Source: Apoda limacodes | Taxonomy: Eukaryota > Arthropoda > Insecta > Lepidoptera > Limacodidae | Length of the DNA: 64,000 bases | NCBI GenBank assembly: GCA_946406115.1 | Contig: OX291551.1 | Location: 3,472,001-3,536,000 of the forward strand | Direction of reading: 5' to 3' | In this document: one piece after another, positions 23,501-38,500 of the stretch | How the letters are laid out: every line of letters starts with the position of its first letter | Numbering within the stretch: the stretch's first letter is position 1 | Translations under genes and position numbers: made by a program | The notes under the pieces: generated by a model | What the model saw: only the letters and a program-made list of their open reading frames with translations | Told to the model about the DNA's origin: nothing | The model's database searches: none

Positions 23501-26500
23501 ATTACAAGATCCAGAGCGATCTGACATAACTTATTTTCACATAGATGAAATCGTAGGTTACCTGCGTGCTTGTGACACCTGTCACAACCTATCTTTTTTT
23601 TATAACTTGGACTATTTTTTTTTATATAAGTTTTTGTAGTTTGCTCCTTTAAAAAAATTTAAATTCAAAATAGGATCACTTTTTTGAAGAAGTTTAATTA
23701 CGAATTGTTTGCAAGATTTGACCTACTTCCCAGTGTCTAATTGAGTTGAAATTTGGTATGCTCCTACAACTTCGATGTCAAAGCAATATGGAGCTAATCC
23801 GATAATGGAGGCGGAAGGTGGCAATGGGATCTATGCAACAAAACGCCGCAACCTTCAACCTACCGATAAGGGGCTGCAGTTCTGGCTCAGGGTTAAGATA
23901 CCATTCCCTCCACTCTTTGGTCATCGTCTCGAACACGCCGGTCACTCCGTGGAAGCCCGGCAGCTTGTCTAGCTCCGTTATGTTGTCCCAACAGTCATCC
24001 GGCATCCAGTCTGATAGGATGCAAACATTGTGTAAGGTTATTTTAAGAATATTAAGAAAATGTACTAATGTACTGTACGACAAAATATATTGATTGAAAT
24101 TATAATGATCCCACTAGTTTATTTAATTTTCAACATCGAGATCGTAGTGAGTGTAAGTTTACCATTTTAGTAACCCCTGCATAATTTTACGACGAAAAAT
24201 CAAAGCTGCTCACTTGTAGGGTTGTCGGGTTGTTCGGACCTGTCCAACACGACGCCGCCTTTCAGCAAGAATAAGTACTCGTGCATGCTCAATTTGCCTT
24301 TTTGGAACAGGATGCGGGACACGATGTGGAACGAGAGTAGGAGCTTGTGTCGCTCGAACAGAGCACGGCATGTGTTCCTAATACATGTAAAGATTTAATT
24401 AATATACTCGTACTAATCAATAGTAAAGTAGAAGTAAGTTCATGTTACATCTTAATCTCCCTGAAACGTAGAGAACCCCGTCAATAATGTCAATGACCCA
24501 ATCAAACAAGTATATTAATAAATTATTTCATTTCTAAACTTAGAGGACAGAAGAGCAACAATAGGCATAGGAACAGGAATAGCCGTGGCAAAACTAGCAT
24601 TCCATACCATAGCAAACGAGCCCTCGGCATATATAAAATTTAGGAAAAAACCAAAAAATGCACATATGCATTCGAAACTTAGAATCTTACAAGGACCGCG
24701 AAAGAATGGAGGCTTTTTGTGATGTGATGTTGGAAGTGTCAACTCAAAAATGTATGGTGGATGAAAAATGCTACGAACAAGTTAAATGAGAAATAAACAA
24801 ATCGCAAAGAAAAGAAAGAGAAGCCTGATGGTTTATTTAGTTTGTCACAATAATTTGTAACAAATAGGGGGAATAATAGATACCAACAGTGATTTGTTAA
24901 AGAACCGCCATCGCCATTTACATTATGAAAGAGACGAGAGATGAGTACTACGGTAAAGTAGAGTGGCCAACATATATAGCTTAAAGAGTTAAGGGCAGAT
25001 CACACAATCGATTGATTAGCGATAGGGAAAGAATGCTTTAGAGTGGGCAAATTGATCTTTTTGGGACATTTCTACTGCTGAAAACTAAATGATTTGGAGT
25101 CGTTTTCAGACGAAATCTAATAACAATATATAATACGTCGAAATATCTGAGTATCTCTTTGTAAAACAAGAATTTAAAAAATGTACTTTTACAGTTATAT
25201 AGAACTAGTAATAGGCTACTTTTAGAACGTTTTCTATAATTTGAGAGCCGCTTTTAATAGTAATTGCAGTTAAACTAAAAAATACAAAACAAGACAGCTA
25301 AATATGATTCTAAAATAGATGGTAAGGATGACTGATGAAGGATGAAAGATATTGAATACAGAAATTTTGTTGTTATTACACGCAATGGTTCACCATGACC
25401 ATAATTAAAAAAAAACTAAGAAATAAAACACTAAAAATACAATACAATACGAGTTTGTATAGTAAAATATATAATTGCTCAACTAACTTGTAGACAGCGT
25501 AAGTGTGGAACTCATTAAGATTGTTGATGCGGTCCTCCAATTCTTGAGATTTGGGGCTTCGGTCGATTGAGTACGTAAAGAGATCGATGTAAGCGTCAAG
25601 AGAAAACTGGTACATGGGGTCGATACGGGAAAGGTCGTTTAATGCAAAGAATAATACTGATGCCCGAACCGCTACTGGTACATAACCCTGTGTGGAAATA
25701 ATACAGCTAATGAAACTTACAAATGAGCAAAACCACAGTTTTGATTTTAAATGCTTATTATATAATTAGGCATATAAGTACGTCATCATTAAGTTTTTGT
25801 GACATATCTTTAAATATAGACATGCCAACAGACTTCTGAAGATCTGATGAGGAACTACTGAAGTAAATTTAGGGTAAACACGATAATATTTTAAAAACAA
25901 ACCTGTCTTGCGTGATCAATCTCCTTCTCGGTATCTTGAGAGGTGATGAGAGCTTCCTTGACTTCAAGGGACGTACGTTGTGAGGTCTGCAACGTGATGA
26001 AAAGCTCCTCGTTTTCCAGCAGAGGGACTTGCGATTCATACATGATTCGGAGAAGGTCGTTTTCAAGGTCCACCTGGCCGTAAATACTTTTTTACAATTT
26101 TGAACTCTTTATAGTAATGCTCCCCAAAGTAGAAAACGCAAGAGACTGTGTTCGTTTTTATAATGAAACACTAGTAATTAAATAACTTAACTTTACAATT
26201 TCAAAATATTTATAGTAACGCGCTTTAAGGTCAAAAACGTAGGAGATTGTGATCATTTCTGTGTTGAAACACTAATCTCTAAACGAATCACCTTAACAGT
26301 TTTGAAATCTTCATAGTGATGCGCTCTGAAATCTTAAGGAGATTGTTTTCGATTCTGTGATACGACACAAGTCATTTAAACTCTTTATATAGTCCGGTCG
26401 ATACAATTCGATATACAACTCGGGTGAATTAACATGACACCTGGCCGTGTTAAGTCTGATTAATTTGTATTTTCACTAAGTCCGATTTTTCCCTTGCACC

Positions 26501-29500
26501 CCCTTTTAGTTACTCTGTCAATTTTTTTGCACACCCTACATTGAATAAACTTGTGCGGCCAGGTGTCACGTTAACTCGCTCGAGTAGTAAGGGGTTATCC
26601 GGAAAGTATTCCGAAGTTACTGAAATTTTGGCATGTCATTTGGTACTCTAGGGTATACGTCTAAGTTTTTGACCTTGAGGCCCCTGTGCTAACTTGAGGT
26701 GGTAGCAAAAAAATTTAAAATGTTTGGGCTTTTTTTAGTTTTTCGTTTATATCTCCTAAACTAAGTGTTTTATGTGACCTATGTCTTTCAGAATTCGGTT
26801 GTAGGATATTGAATTTTCTATTAATTTTCACGTCAATCGTATGTTTTGTTTCAAAACTAACTAAGATACAAAAGATCAAAGTTTAAAAAAAAATGTCATA
26901 GGCGCGCCGCGTCTAAAGAGAGTAAAAACAGTTATGGTATATTCTACACATTAACACTACACAGAAAAGAACAAAGTTGCGTTTTGCAAATTCTTTTAAA
27001 TTTATTTAATAAAAAAAAATATGCATTCTGCTTCCATTGTAAACAGCATAAGTATTTAAATATAAGCTCTAAAAATGAAAAAAAATTAGATTTTCAGCAC
27101 AGGATCCTCGAGGTCAAAAACTTAGATTTTACGCCCCATACACTAGGATACACTGGACTAATGGTGATCCTTAAGTAATTAACGCAGGGCTTGTTATGCG
27201 TAGACTGGTTTTTCTATCTGTAACAGCTGTAAATTTTTCCATATACGACTTCGGTCCATCACAGTATTTTTTCAACGGAACATAAAGTATTATAAATTAA
27301 CTAACCAACACTTTCTTGTTATGTGCGATGCTGAGCACGAGGGTGTCCTTCATTGATTCTAGTTGCGGCTTCTCTTTCCGCACCACGATACCCAATAACT
27401 GCGATGTCAGACCCTGCTCTTTTACCGCGAAGTTCACCATTGTTGTTTTCGTTAAGGTTTCCGGAGTATAAACAGGATTTCCTGCAAACCATAATATCGG
27501 TTTATTAAATGAAATTATTCGTTCCTATATGTTGTTCGTGTAAATCATAAATTATTGGTCTTTTAAAATACAGAAGCCTGCAGCAAAAACCCATCATATT
27601 GCGTAAAGTATTATCTACATACACTGGTTTTTGAAGTCTACCTGTTGACAGACGAACAAATAATAATGTTCGTCTCAGCCGGAAGAAGTCCACTGCTGAA
27701 CGTAGGCCTTCCCTATATGTCTCTAGAAGGGCCGGTTTTGAGTCATGATATTGAGCTTATTAATAATAATCTAGGTTATTTTTTCCATGTCCAAAAATTT
27801 GACTATTTTTTTCCATGTCAAGAAGGTTTTTTATACTACTAAGGTTGCAAACAAGCTTACGGTCCGCCTGATGGTAAGCGGTCACCGTAGCCTATGGACG
27901 CTTGCAACAGCAGGGGTATAACTCGCGCGCAGCCGACCCTTCCAAATCTAATAACTTCTTTTTTGAAGAAAACTTACCTACCTACCTTAGGCCCTTAGAG
28001 AAAACCTTGGCAGGAAGTTTATTCCATGACTCAAGCGTTCGCGGGAGTAAATTTCTCTGAAACTGACTGTACGCGACCGTTTCGTTTCTAAAATGTGGGA
28101 ATGAATTCCCTGCCGATGGTAGAAAGTAGCCGTGGGCATTATTTTGAACAATTCCTCAGAACAAATTCCATTGTAGAAGTGTACACACCCACAGAAAAAG
28201 TCTCTTCTCAGACTTACGGACTCGATACGGCAAGTGAGTTTGGGATCGTCAACAATTCTCTCAGCTCGTCGTTGAACCGAGCCAAAAGGCCAAGCTAGTA
28301 TCCGGGTGAACCTGACCAGAGAAGGCAGCAGTACTCTATATAAGGCCGAACTTGCGACTTGTAAAGTAGCAACCTTTGGCCCGACGTGTAGTACTGCTTT
28401 GCTCTGTTGAGTACAACAAGTTTTTTGGACGCCAGCTTCACTTTCTCTGGCAAATGATCTCGGAACTGAACATCGCTGGAGATGACAACACCAAGGATCT
28501 TGATACCCTTGAAGTATTTTAACTATAAGATGGAGGGGGTAGTATTATAACTATTCATACATCTGAGCAATGTCATCAAGCTGAAGTTCGAAATATTTAA
28601 ATGAAAGTCAGTTAAGGATTTTCAACTAACCGAGTTTTGTGGTTAAATACATCTTGAAGTTAGGGTTATAGGATACCATTTTCTCATTAAACTTAATCAC
28701 CAGATTTTCACCAATCTTAACAATGGCCTTGTCCAGGATCGGAGCAATGGAAGGGTCGAGGAGTTCACCCACATTCTGGATTATGATAGGTTTGCCTTTG
28801 GTCAGGCAGCTTTCCATTATTTTCAGGTAATTTGGCTGACCAAAATCTACAAGCTGAAAATATTGCATGCAATAAATACTAATATAATATAATAATACCC
28901 TTAATTAATATGTAGGCTACATTTCCCTGAAAAATTCAAAAGTATCCTGAAGAATTACTGTAACTGAATTCCTATAACTTGCTATAAACTCTTCCTTAAT
29001 ATATTACATTCAAAACTATCTTATACAATTTTAGTTATTCAAAGAGTGCCGAAATTCCACGCCAGTAACCGCATTTAGCGCAGGTGAAGCGGCAGCAAAA
29101 AGCTATTAATAGATAAAAATAGGTGGCATAGTAACAAATCATTTAACTACGGAAAAATGATCTGGAATACAATTAAACCTGGATTTCATTTTTCTCTTCC
29201 AATCTGGATATCCATATAAGAGCCTGCCCCTGGGGGTCTACAGCTAGCGGCCATCTCGTAGCTCGAACCACTATTATTCCGTTCTCTGCACTGAAGTTGT
29301 CATCTGTTCAAAGCAAGTTTTGATTCTTAGTAATATTTTGCATTACGAATATACTACTCACTTCATTGGCAAAAGTTCCTACCAACTGCACCATTCTACA
29401 ATTACGAAAATATATTAATATGTTTAGTTGGATCAGATTCAAAGAAATCAAAACGTTAAAGAAATTTTCAGAAATTGCCCCCTATTTATGCTTTTAGAAC

Positions 29501-32500
29501 AAGACATTTTGGGGGCCAATAATGCCAAAACTAGGTAATTTGGTAATCTAGTCGTTTGGACACAATGGGCATTTTATCATGGTAGTTTCTATCTAGTAAT
29601 AGGAAAAAGCTATTATACGCTGAGTAGGTGATCGAAGAAGTGCAATTTCAGAAGTAGCAGGACGGACAATGGGAGATCAATCTTATTCGAAAGTCAACTC
29701 AATGTACATAGGTAAAATGTAGATACCCTAACCAATAAGAACATCGACAGACGCAGGCTACCTGCAGTACTTAAAATCACAACTAAATTTATAATCAACT
29801 TTATTCTAAACTGTTCAAGGTGCCAAATTGTTAGAGCACATTTATTTCTGTCTCTTGCTCAATATCTAAGCGCTTCTGTCGAAGCTACCAAAGAAGATCA
29901 CTTAGGTTCGATACAAAATTACCCTAGTACTGGCGCAAAAAAATAATATCTCAGTTTTTCATAAATTGTATAAGCATATATTTTTGATAGATGAGATTGC
30001 CCCAGTAAGTGCAATTAAAATTACGTGCGAGTTGTCGTGAAACGCCTTCAACATCAATGTCCAACCAAGAAGCATTACTTCAAAGCCAAGTATGCGCCTA
30101 AACATGAAATTTCGCGGGGATGGCGCAACCTCGCTCACTTCACAAAATGTAGGTAGGTACCAATACCATACTAATGACGTGTAGTATAAGCATTTACAAT
30201 TGTTAACACTGGCCCGTAGCACAAGTTTCAATTATTTCTACTATGTTAACCACTTAGTGCGGAAAATATTCCAGCTACCTAAAATATTTGCATATAAAAT
30301 GTACAAACTCTATGATAAGTTCCTACTGCACCGTGCCTTGGTGTTTTGGGTGTCCTTTTTGGTGTTGTTACTGTACTGTACTAAGCGTTCATAGGCTACG
30401 GTGACCGATTACCATGAGTCGTATGCTTGTTTGCTACCTTAGTGGTATAAACAAAAAAAAGTTACTGCTGAATTATTATAAAACATATACTGCACAGGTA
30501 CATTCGTAAGTCTAAAGAACTTGGTATTACTGTACCCGGTAAGCCCATGTAGTTCCAGTCTCTAAGAGTTGCGTCATCTAGCAGAAAGTTCTTCATACTG
30601 AGGTCCATCGTCACTGGAACTGACTCTTGAAACACCTTTCGAAATAAAACGTGTCACAAGCAATCACATTTTGTTAAAATGTATGTCTGTATATCTTCAG
30701 CAGTCCAATACCCAAAAAGGGGGCACACATATAATGTGGGTACAGCCTCTTTTCACCAACAACTTTGGTCCTGCATGACAGGTAATAAGCTCATCGCTGC
30801 AACACTGTTTACACTGACTACAATAACTTTTTTATGGCCCATAAGTCGTATATCACCAGCTTTGAAGTAATAAGAGATGAAACATAGAAGCAAAACCGAA
30901 ATATTAAACGCCTATAATAGAAAAAGCTTATAACAGAGTGGAGAAGAATGAGTAGTAACCACTCATTCTTCTTGTTCTTCATTCACCACTCTTTCATAAG
31001 CATTGTCCCTGTAGGAGGTGAGCGACATGATCCGAGCACTGAAATCTCTGTATCCAGTATTCCAGTTAGAATAAATAAGGTATCAGTATGGATAGAAATG
31101 GTAAAAATTATGTACGAATCACTAAAAAGGAATAGAATGAACGTTAATGAAAACAAGACAAAAGTTATGGTATAGTTACTGAGTGGAAACCGTCAAGCGC
31201 ATATAAAGCATTGATGCGTAATAAAGCAAAAGAAAAATGCAAGCAAGTGGAAGTCTTTGGACTTTGCCTACCCTTTTGGAAAATAGGCGTTATGTATGTG
31301 AGGTATGTATATACGTAAGATTCTGTAGATTTTACCTCTTGGAACCAGTCATTTAGAAGATCTTCCCGGAACTCCGACACGAAGGGTCCCAGGTACGCTA
31401 CGAACCCTGTCGCAATCAGGCAATCTCCCGGCAGATTGTCGAACTCCTTGTCCAAACGCTGTACGGTCAATTCCCAGCGCTCCTTTTCACCTGAAAAACA
31501 TATTATTAGAAACTTAAGTCAGTGTTAGTGACGGGTGTGGTCTGTAATTCTCTGCGGATTTCCTCCACACCTGAACGGGGGATTTTTGTATAGCCCGTGT
31601 AATACAAGTCGTCAGTACTGTCATCTGCATAGCAATGTATGTTGTCGATGGACAACATATCATTGATATGCACCAGAAACAGCGTAGGAGACAGCACAGA
31701 GACTCACGGGAAGCATTAATTTCCATGGTATCAGAGCAACTACCGACAGCTGCAGCTCGTATACAGACGTATTTCTGACAGACGCCAGACAAAAAGCTGG
31801 CCACCCATTTGCACAAACCTTCGGTCAGTCCGTATGATGGCAACTTCGACAAAGACCCTGGTGCCAGACCTAATCGAAGTCTTTTCTATGTCTAGACTAC
31901 ACACCTGTGCCTCCCCCTGACCCTCAATGACCAGTGCTAATCGGTTTGTGGGATATACCAGAAGATGAACAATCGGGCGAGCGGGGCAAAAGCCGTATTA
32001 ACAGTCGTTTCAAGGTAGGTAGAGCTACATCTAAAAAAAATTTTTTTTCTAAATTTTCGTGAATTCGTCATATCCTCCGTGACGGATGTTTGTCATATTA
32101 TTATTAACTGTTTACTTGTACCCTTACTTTTACGTGTAAGTTCACGAACTCGTGTGTCGTAAAACTACTTATGTGACACTGGTTTCGTAATTTAAATTTA
32201 GCTTCAATAGACTCAGCCCTACACAATAAATAAAACGCTGCCTACCCAATATGCATAGTTATATCACCAATTGATTGAATTAAAATGACAGACGGAAAAT
32301 TATATCCACAACTTCGATAGCTGCGGATTTGTTTTTGAAGCCTTTTCTTTCTCGGTCGACAAGGTGCACGACCGCCTAAACTGAAATAATAATGCAAGCA
32401 AATAAAGTGTACCCGACAGTCCAGTAATTAAGGCTTCAGCTCTTTCTAACTTAAGCTGCAACATACGAGATTTCTCCTCCAGCTCTTCCTTTTGAGCAAC

Positions 32501-35500
32501 CTTCTCATCATACTCTTTCTGCAAGCGAGCGATCATTTCGCTCAACTCCCTCAATTTCGCCCGTGCCTCTGCAAGGATCTGCTGCTTCATTCTGAGCGAT
32601 TCTAAAGCTTCTTCTAAACGCTCTTTTTTTGGTTTCACTATCCTGTTATCGTTCAAATTGGTTAGCTTAGATATAAATTAAAAACATATTTTGTTTTTTG
32701 GGTTTTTTACACCACTAAGGCGGTAAACAAGTTTACGGCCTGCTTGATGTTGAGCAGTCACTGTATCATATGGAGGTTTGCAACCCCAATGGCATTACTC
32801 GCGCGTTGTCGACCCTACAAAAATCTATTAACTTCCTTTTCAAAAAACCCTATAGTGCAGTCCCAAGAAAACATCGACAAGATATTAAGAAACTTATTCG
32901 GCAATCAGTGTGTTAGCAATTAGAATTAATTCGTTAATTTACACATCTTTCAAAATAAAACAGTGTAAAGATAAAACATAGGATCAATCATCATCGTTGT
33001 TTTTAAGAGCTTAAAAACCCTAATACAAACATATTAATACCAAGAAAGCTTACTGATCAGATTTAACACACACGTGAAAACATGCCAGTAAGTATATAAT
33101 TCAAACCGGTTTCTCTTAATCTCTTTTTCGACCATATCAATAACACCTTTGAAACACTTTATGGGAAAATAATTCAAATTCTCACGGTTTATACAACTCT
33201 TACACACTTTGTGTTTGTCGTACTCACTTGTAAACCTTTCCATACTTCTCGATAGCTCTAACCCAGAGGCAAAGCGACTTGCACGCCAGAGACACTGTTC
33301 CTACTACTTCTGGATCGAAGTCCGGTTTGGAAGTGTAAGTACCGATTTTTTTTAGAGTCTTGTCTGAAATATTATCTTTGTCGAACTCTCGTAGTCTGTC
33401 CAAGAAGTACTGGTCGCCGAGCTGGCGTTTAGCTTCAATCCAAGTGGGCTCTTTCTGTTGAACAATTAAAGTAAACATAAAAATAACTTAACAAGACCTG
33501 CAAAAATAAGAAACAGATTTAATATTAAGGAAATCAAATTTTTCTTAAACGACGGTGAACTTCAAATAGGATGAGAACATATTATATTTAAAATTTGGCT
33601 CACAACATCTGTGGACACAGTGATTGGTATTATGATTAACAGATTTTTCTGCATCGTACCTGTAGTAAAATCAGCACAGCTTCCATCACCATTTCGACCT
33701 TCTGGGGTGGTTTCGCGTACGACTTCACTTCTGTTATGTCTTTTTTGTTCAGAGCATCCAAAGCCTAGAAACGTGTATGTATTACAACCTTATAAATAAT
33801 GGCCGCTAAAGCTTACTCCTTTGATTGCACTGTGACTTTTTAGCTATATTTTCCTAACACTTCTATTTTCTTAACTTTGAGATCTATGTTACCTTAATAG
33901 CTTCCTCTAGAGCAGGCATGGCACTAGCCAAGTCCCTCATGGCTGCATCAGCTAACTTTTTGCACTGCAGCTCTTCTTCTTGTGTCTTCTTACTCCTGGC
34001 GGCGACGCTCCTCTGCTGCTCGTCTGCGTTACGCTGCTGCACGTTGATCACTCCCATGTATTCTATACACTGCTCCGTGTAATCCGCCACTTGAGCCTGG
34101 CATATTGTCACGTAATAAATTTTTGCTAACTCAAAAATGATATGAGAATTTGCCATCATGATTCAATGGACACTTCTAAATCCATCTTTCCGCAGTGAAG
34201 CAACCAGTGGAAGACCAGTGGCGTGCATTGGGTTTCAGAATAAGGCAAGCCCCCAACTTATATCCACACTAAATAAAGAAAAATCCTTAACTATTGTTTT
34301 TTTGCTTCGATTTTTAATTTCACTTGCGTTTCGTGGATGATCCCACCAAAGAACACTAAAGTCATGCTAGTATAGTGCTAGATTCAATATAATAAAACAT
34401 ATCAGCAATTTTTTGCATTTCATTCCAAATTTTTTTACCAAAATATATGAAGAAATAAGAACACTTATATTCTACGTAGACTGAATTGAAGTTTATTCAG
34501 TCATGCGCTATACCACCTGATATCACGAAAAGATTTGCATTTGTTGCCAACTTCGTACGCAACCTGGGTTTCATCCTTCATGCAGAGTATAAACACGAAC
34601 AACTACAGATCTGTATATCATTATTTCGCATTTTGTCATAGGTTAGGAAGAGAGATATAAAGCCAGATACAAAGCCACCTCGTAGGAGCAAGATAACTAC
34701 TCATACATATTACACGTACTTTCCTCTGGATTTCTTTAATGTGAGGAGGGAATGTGTGCAGTAAGAAAGCAACTGCCAGAGCAAAATTCCAATTCATCGG
34801 CAAAATAGGTGGGCGACTTGCGAGCTATCCTTCTGGGAGTCGTGCTTTCTGGTCGCTTGCCAAAGCTGCCGAAGGGAACTTCTGCCAGTCGTCGTTACCA
34901 CCACTGCGAAAGACCGATGGTGACTTGGCCCATAGTGCTAAAGAGAAAGCCGATCTACTGGGCAGTCTCTTTGCCTCGAACTCGAATATGAACGATGAAG
35001 GCGCTGTACCACCTACTATACCGTGGTGCGGTAAGTCCATGCCGGAAATCTCCATAACGCAGCGGGAGGTCAGGCGGGCGTTGCTTTCTCTAGACGTTCA
35101 TAAGTCGAGTGGGCCAGACGGTATACCAGCAGTGGTGCTTAAGCAGTGTGCTCCTGAGTTATGTCCTGTACTCACGCGCCTCTTCGCGCTTTCCTACCAC
35201 ACTAGGCAATTTCCGTCTACATGGAAGACTGCGAATGTGCACCCGGTGCCCAAAAAGGGCGATAGATCAGATCCATCGAATTACAGGCCTATCGCTATTA
35301 CCTCTCTTCTCTCTAAGGTGATGGAGCGTGTGATCAACACACAGCTTCTAAGATACCTAGAAGTACACGATCTGGTCAGTGACCGTCAATATGGCTTTCG
35401 CCACGGTCGCTCGACTGGTGACCTTCTAGTGTATCTCACACACCGATGGGCACTAGCCATTGAGAGTCAGGGGGAGGCATTGGCATGTAGCCTGGACATA

Positions 35501-38500
35501 GCGAAGGCGTTCGATCGGGTCTGGCACCGCGGTCTTCTATCGAAGTTGCCATCTTACGGAGTGCCCGAGGGTTTGTGCAAATGGGTGGCTAGCTTTTTGT
35601 CCGGCAGACGCATACGAACCGTAGTTGACGATAGTTGCTCTGATAGCATGGAAATTAATGCTGGTGTCCCGCAAGGCTCTGTGCTGTCTCCTACGCTGTT
35701 TCTACTGCATATCAATGACATGTTGGACATCAACAACATACATTGCTATGCAGATGACAGTACTGGAGACGCTTTTTACACGGGTCGTGCAAACATCCCT
35801 CGTTCCGTTGTGGAGGAAAACCGCGGAGAACTTGTGTCTCAAATCGAGACCACACTGTCCCAGGTCTCTGACTGGGGACGGGTAAACTTGGTCCGATTCA
35901 ACCCTACAAAGACACAAGTGTGCGCGTTCACCGCTAAGAAAACTCCATTCACTGTGGTCCCACAATTCCAGAACACTCCCCTCTCCATCTCCAAGAGCAT
36001 TGGGATCCTTGGTGTCGACATCTCCAGCGATGTTCAGTTCCGAGATCATTTACAAGATAAGGTAAAGCTGGCGTCCAAAAAACTTGGTGTACTCAACAGA
36101 GCGAAGCAGTACTTCACGTCGGGGCAAAGGTTGTTACTTTACAAGTCGCAAGTTCGGCCCCATATGGAGTACTGCTGCCATCTCTGGGCAGGTGCACCCG
36201 GATACCAGCTTGGCCCTTTTGACTCGGTTCAACGACGGGCTGTGAGAATTGTCGACGATTCCAAACTCACTTGCGGTATCGAGCCCTTAAGTCTGAGGAG
36301 AGACTTTGCCTCACTGTGTGTGTTCTACCGCTTGTACAATGGGTTGTGTTCTGAGGAATTGTTCGAAATGATGCCCACGGCTACTTTCTACCATCGCACC
36401 GCTCGCCATCGGCAGGGAATTCATTCTCACACTTTAGAACCTAAATGGTCGCGTACAGTGCGGTTTCAGAGAAACTTCCTCCCGCGAACGCTTAAGTTGT
36501 GGAATGAGCTCCCTGCCAAGGTTTTCTGCAAGGACTACAGTATGGAGCTCTTCAAGAAAGAAGTTATTAGATTTCTGAAGGGTCGGCAACGCGCAAGTGA
36601 TACCCCTGGTGTTGCAAGCGTCCATAGGCTACGGTGACCGCTTACCATCAAGCGGTCCGTAAGCTTGTTTGCCACCTTAGTGGTATAAAAAAAAAAAAAA
36701 AAGGTATTGCGCATCAAAGAGATTGGAAGCGAGCCAGTTCAAAAGACGAATTTTATGTAGTTGATATTTTTTACCACCACTGTTGAGGACCACTGCTTGA
36801 TGATTATTTTTTGCTGTCATGACTCTTAGAATTACAAATGTCTAGTAATGCATGTATTTATTCAGGTATTTGATGAAACTCCAAATCCCTTACCTTAGCG
36901 ACTTCTAGTTCCTCCGACATCTGCCCGACGAGCTTGGTGGTCTCCTCCACTTTGCCTAGCCCGTTCCGCAGCTTGTTGGCCTGCAGCGCTACATCGAACC
37001 GCTTGGCTTTCAGCATTCTACGGGTTAACACGATATTATATTTTTTATGATCCTAAAACACATGGAATCCAGTAGCAAACATCGTGAGGAAATTCTGATT
37101 TCAAGACGATTGTTCGGTTCTTCCTTTGAGAACTTAAAACTAAAGTTAGAAAGCTACTTACTCTTTATATCCAGAGACGAGCTCTAGGTAGTTGGTCGGC
37201 GTCACATAGTTAGTGCGCCTCATCTCTTGCCACATCTTCACAGAGTATCGCCCCACGGACGAGTGAATCAGTGACATTATGGACGCCACAGACGCGCGCA
37301 GGATATCTTCTCGGCTTTCTATTAAAGACTCCTTTCTTTTTACCTGTTCAGATATCACAATTTTTAGCATAAACTTTAGCTAAATTTCTAGAGGCTTCTT
37401 CACTTACGCCGAGGGGCTGTAACGTGTATTATGCTATATTTACTGTATAATTTGTTTATTTCTGCCCCGTTCTGAGAAAAAGTGAAATAGCAAGACAATG
37501 TTTGCACACGAGCAAGTGTGTGAAACACTCTAAGCCGCCGCTGTTATCGTCTCAAGTCACGCAAAAAGGCGCGGGGACCGGATAGATCGTGGAGCTAGTA
37601 ACAAAGATTAGAGTACTGACCCCGCCGCGCCGTTCGTTCCTATGTTATCGCATATTTATAAATTTTTTAATAAAAAGAAGAACGAGTAAGATATTCATGA
37701 AGGGATTAGGACGATACAAACCCTCTGTCCGGTGATAGACGCTAGTAGTTCAACTCCTTCTAGAAATCTGTAGGCGACTTCAAGCAGCGCCTCTCGCGGC
37801 CACTCTAGGAACCAGTTGGTCGTCGTAGCATTGATGAGAGCGGGATACTGACGGATACGATTTCTGGACAAATTATAATTTATTATCAACAAGAATATAA
37901 TTATCGGCGAAGTTTGACTACCATTTTTTAGTCGAAAGTAAAATCAATCTGAACCGATGACAAAGTACAATCTATTAAATTATGGGCAAACTGACGACAC
38001 AAAAGTGCTGTTTAAAAGTATATAAGTATAAAAAAAATTATATCGAGTGTGAGTCTATACTGGGATGACTTCAGACTTCTACTAAACATACCTGAACTCG
38101 TCACCTATGGGGCTGAAACACAGTACGATGTGCATAAAGGCGCGGACGCGCTCGACCAAAAATAGGTAGACCGTTTCATTTGTTTGTATTACGTTGGCGT
38201 TCTTCATGGGTTTCTCCAGCGCCGTTTTGATCTGCACGACAGAAGAATTCCCTGTTATCCGTATCACTATTAAATAGTCATCTATAGGCACAAATAATTC
38301 GAAATCTCAAAATATTTTTTAAGGTATTATAAACTACGAAAAGTTATTTATGGTATTTTTAATAAACAGTATTTTGACTGACAGCAATACAAATTTATTT
38401 TCTTTAATATTTATATTCATAGATATAAGTATACAGATTCGATTAGAAAATCTGTTCTCTGCTTTCTCTTGAATAAATTCGTTACCTTTCTCTAGCTACT

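Noticed and set aside
24515..24742. 75-codon minus-strand open frame
   Set aside because: Lies in a dynein intron on the same strand, with no splice sites in phase and no recognisable similarity.
33236..33454. Donor gtttac ending the MTBD exon at 33,236
   Set aside because: It would require an insertion of six residues with a weaker upstream acceptor; gtgagt at 33,227 restores the family's length and the VYKIVKPKK sequence.
34214..34250. hAT-like end cagtggcgtgcattgggttt
   Set aside because: No matching inverted end or 8-bp duplication was found nearby, so it stays an isolated resemblance.
34754..36637. A 627-codon open frame as a host gene
   Set aside because: It is a non-LTR reverse transcriptase with the family tail and poly(A), and it recurs elsewhere in the window.
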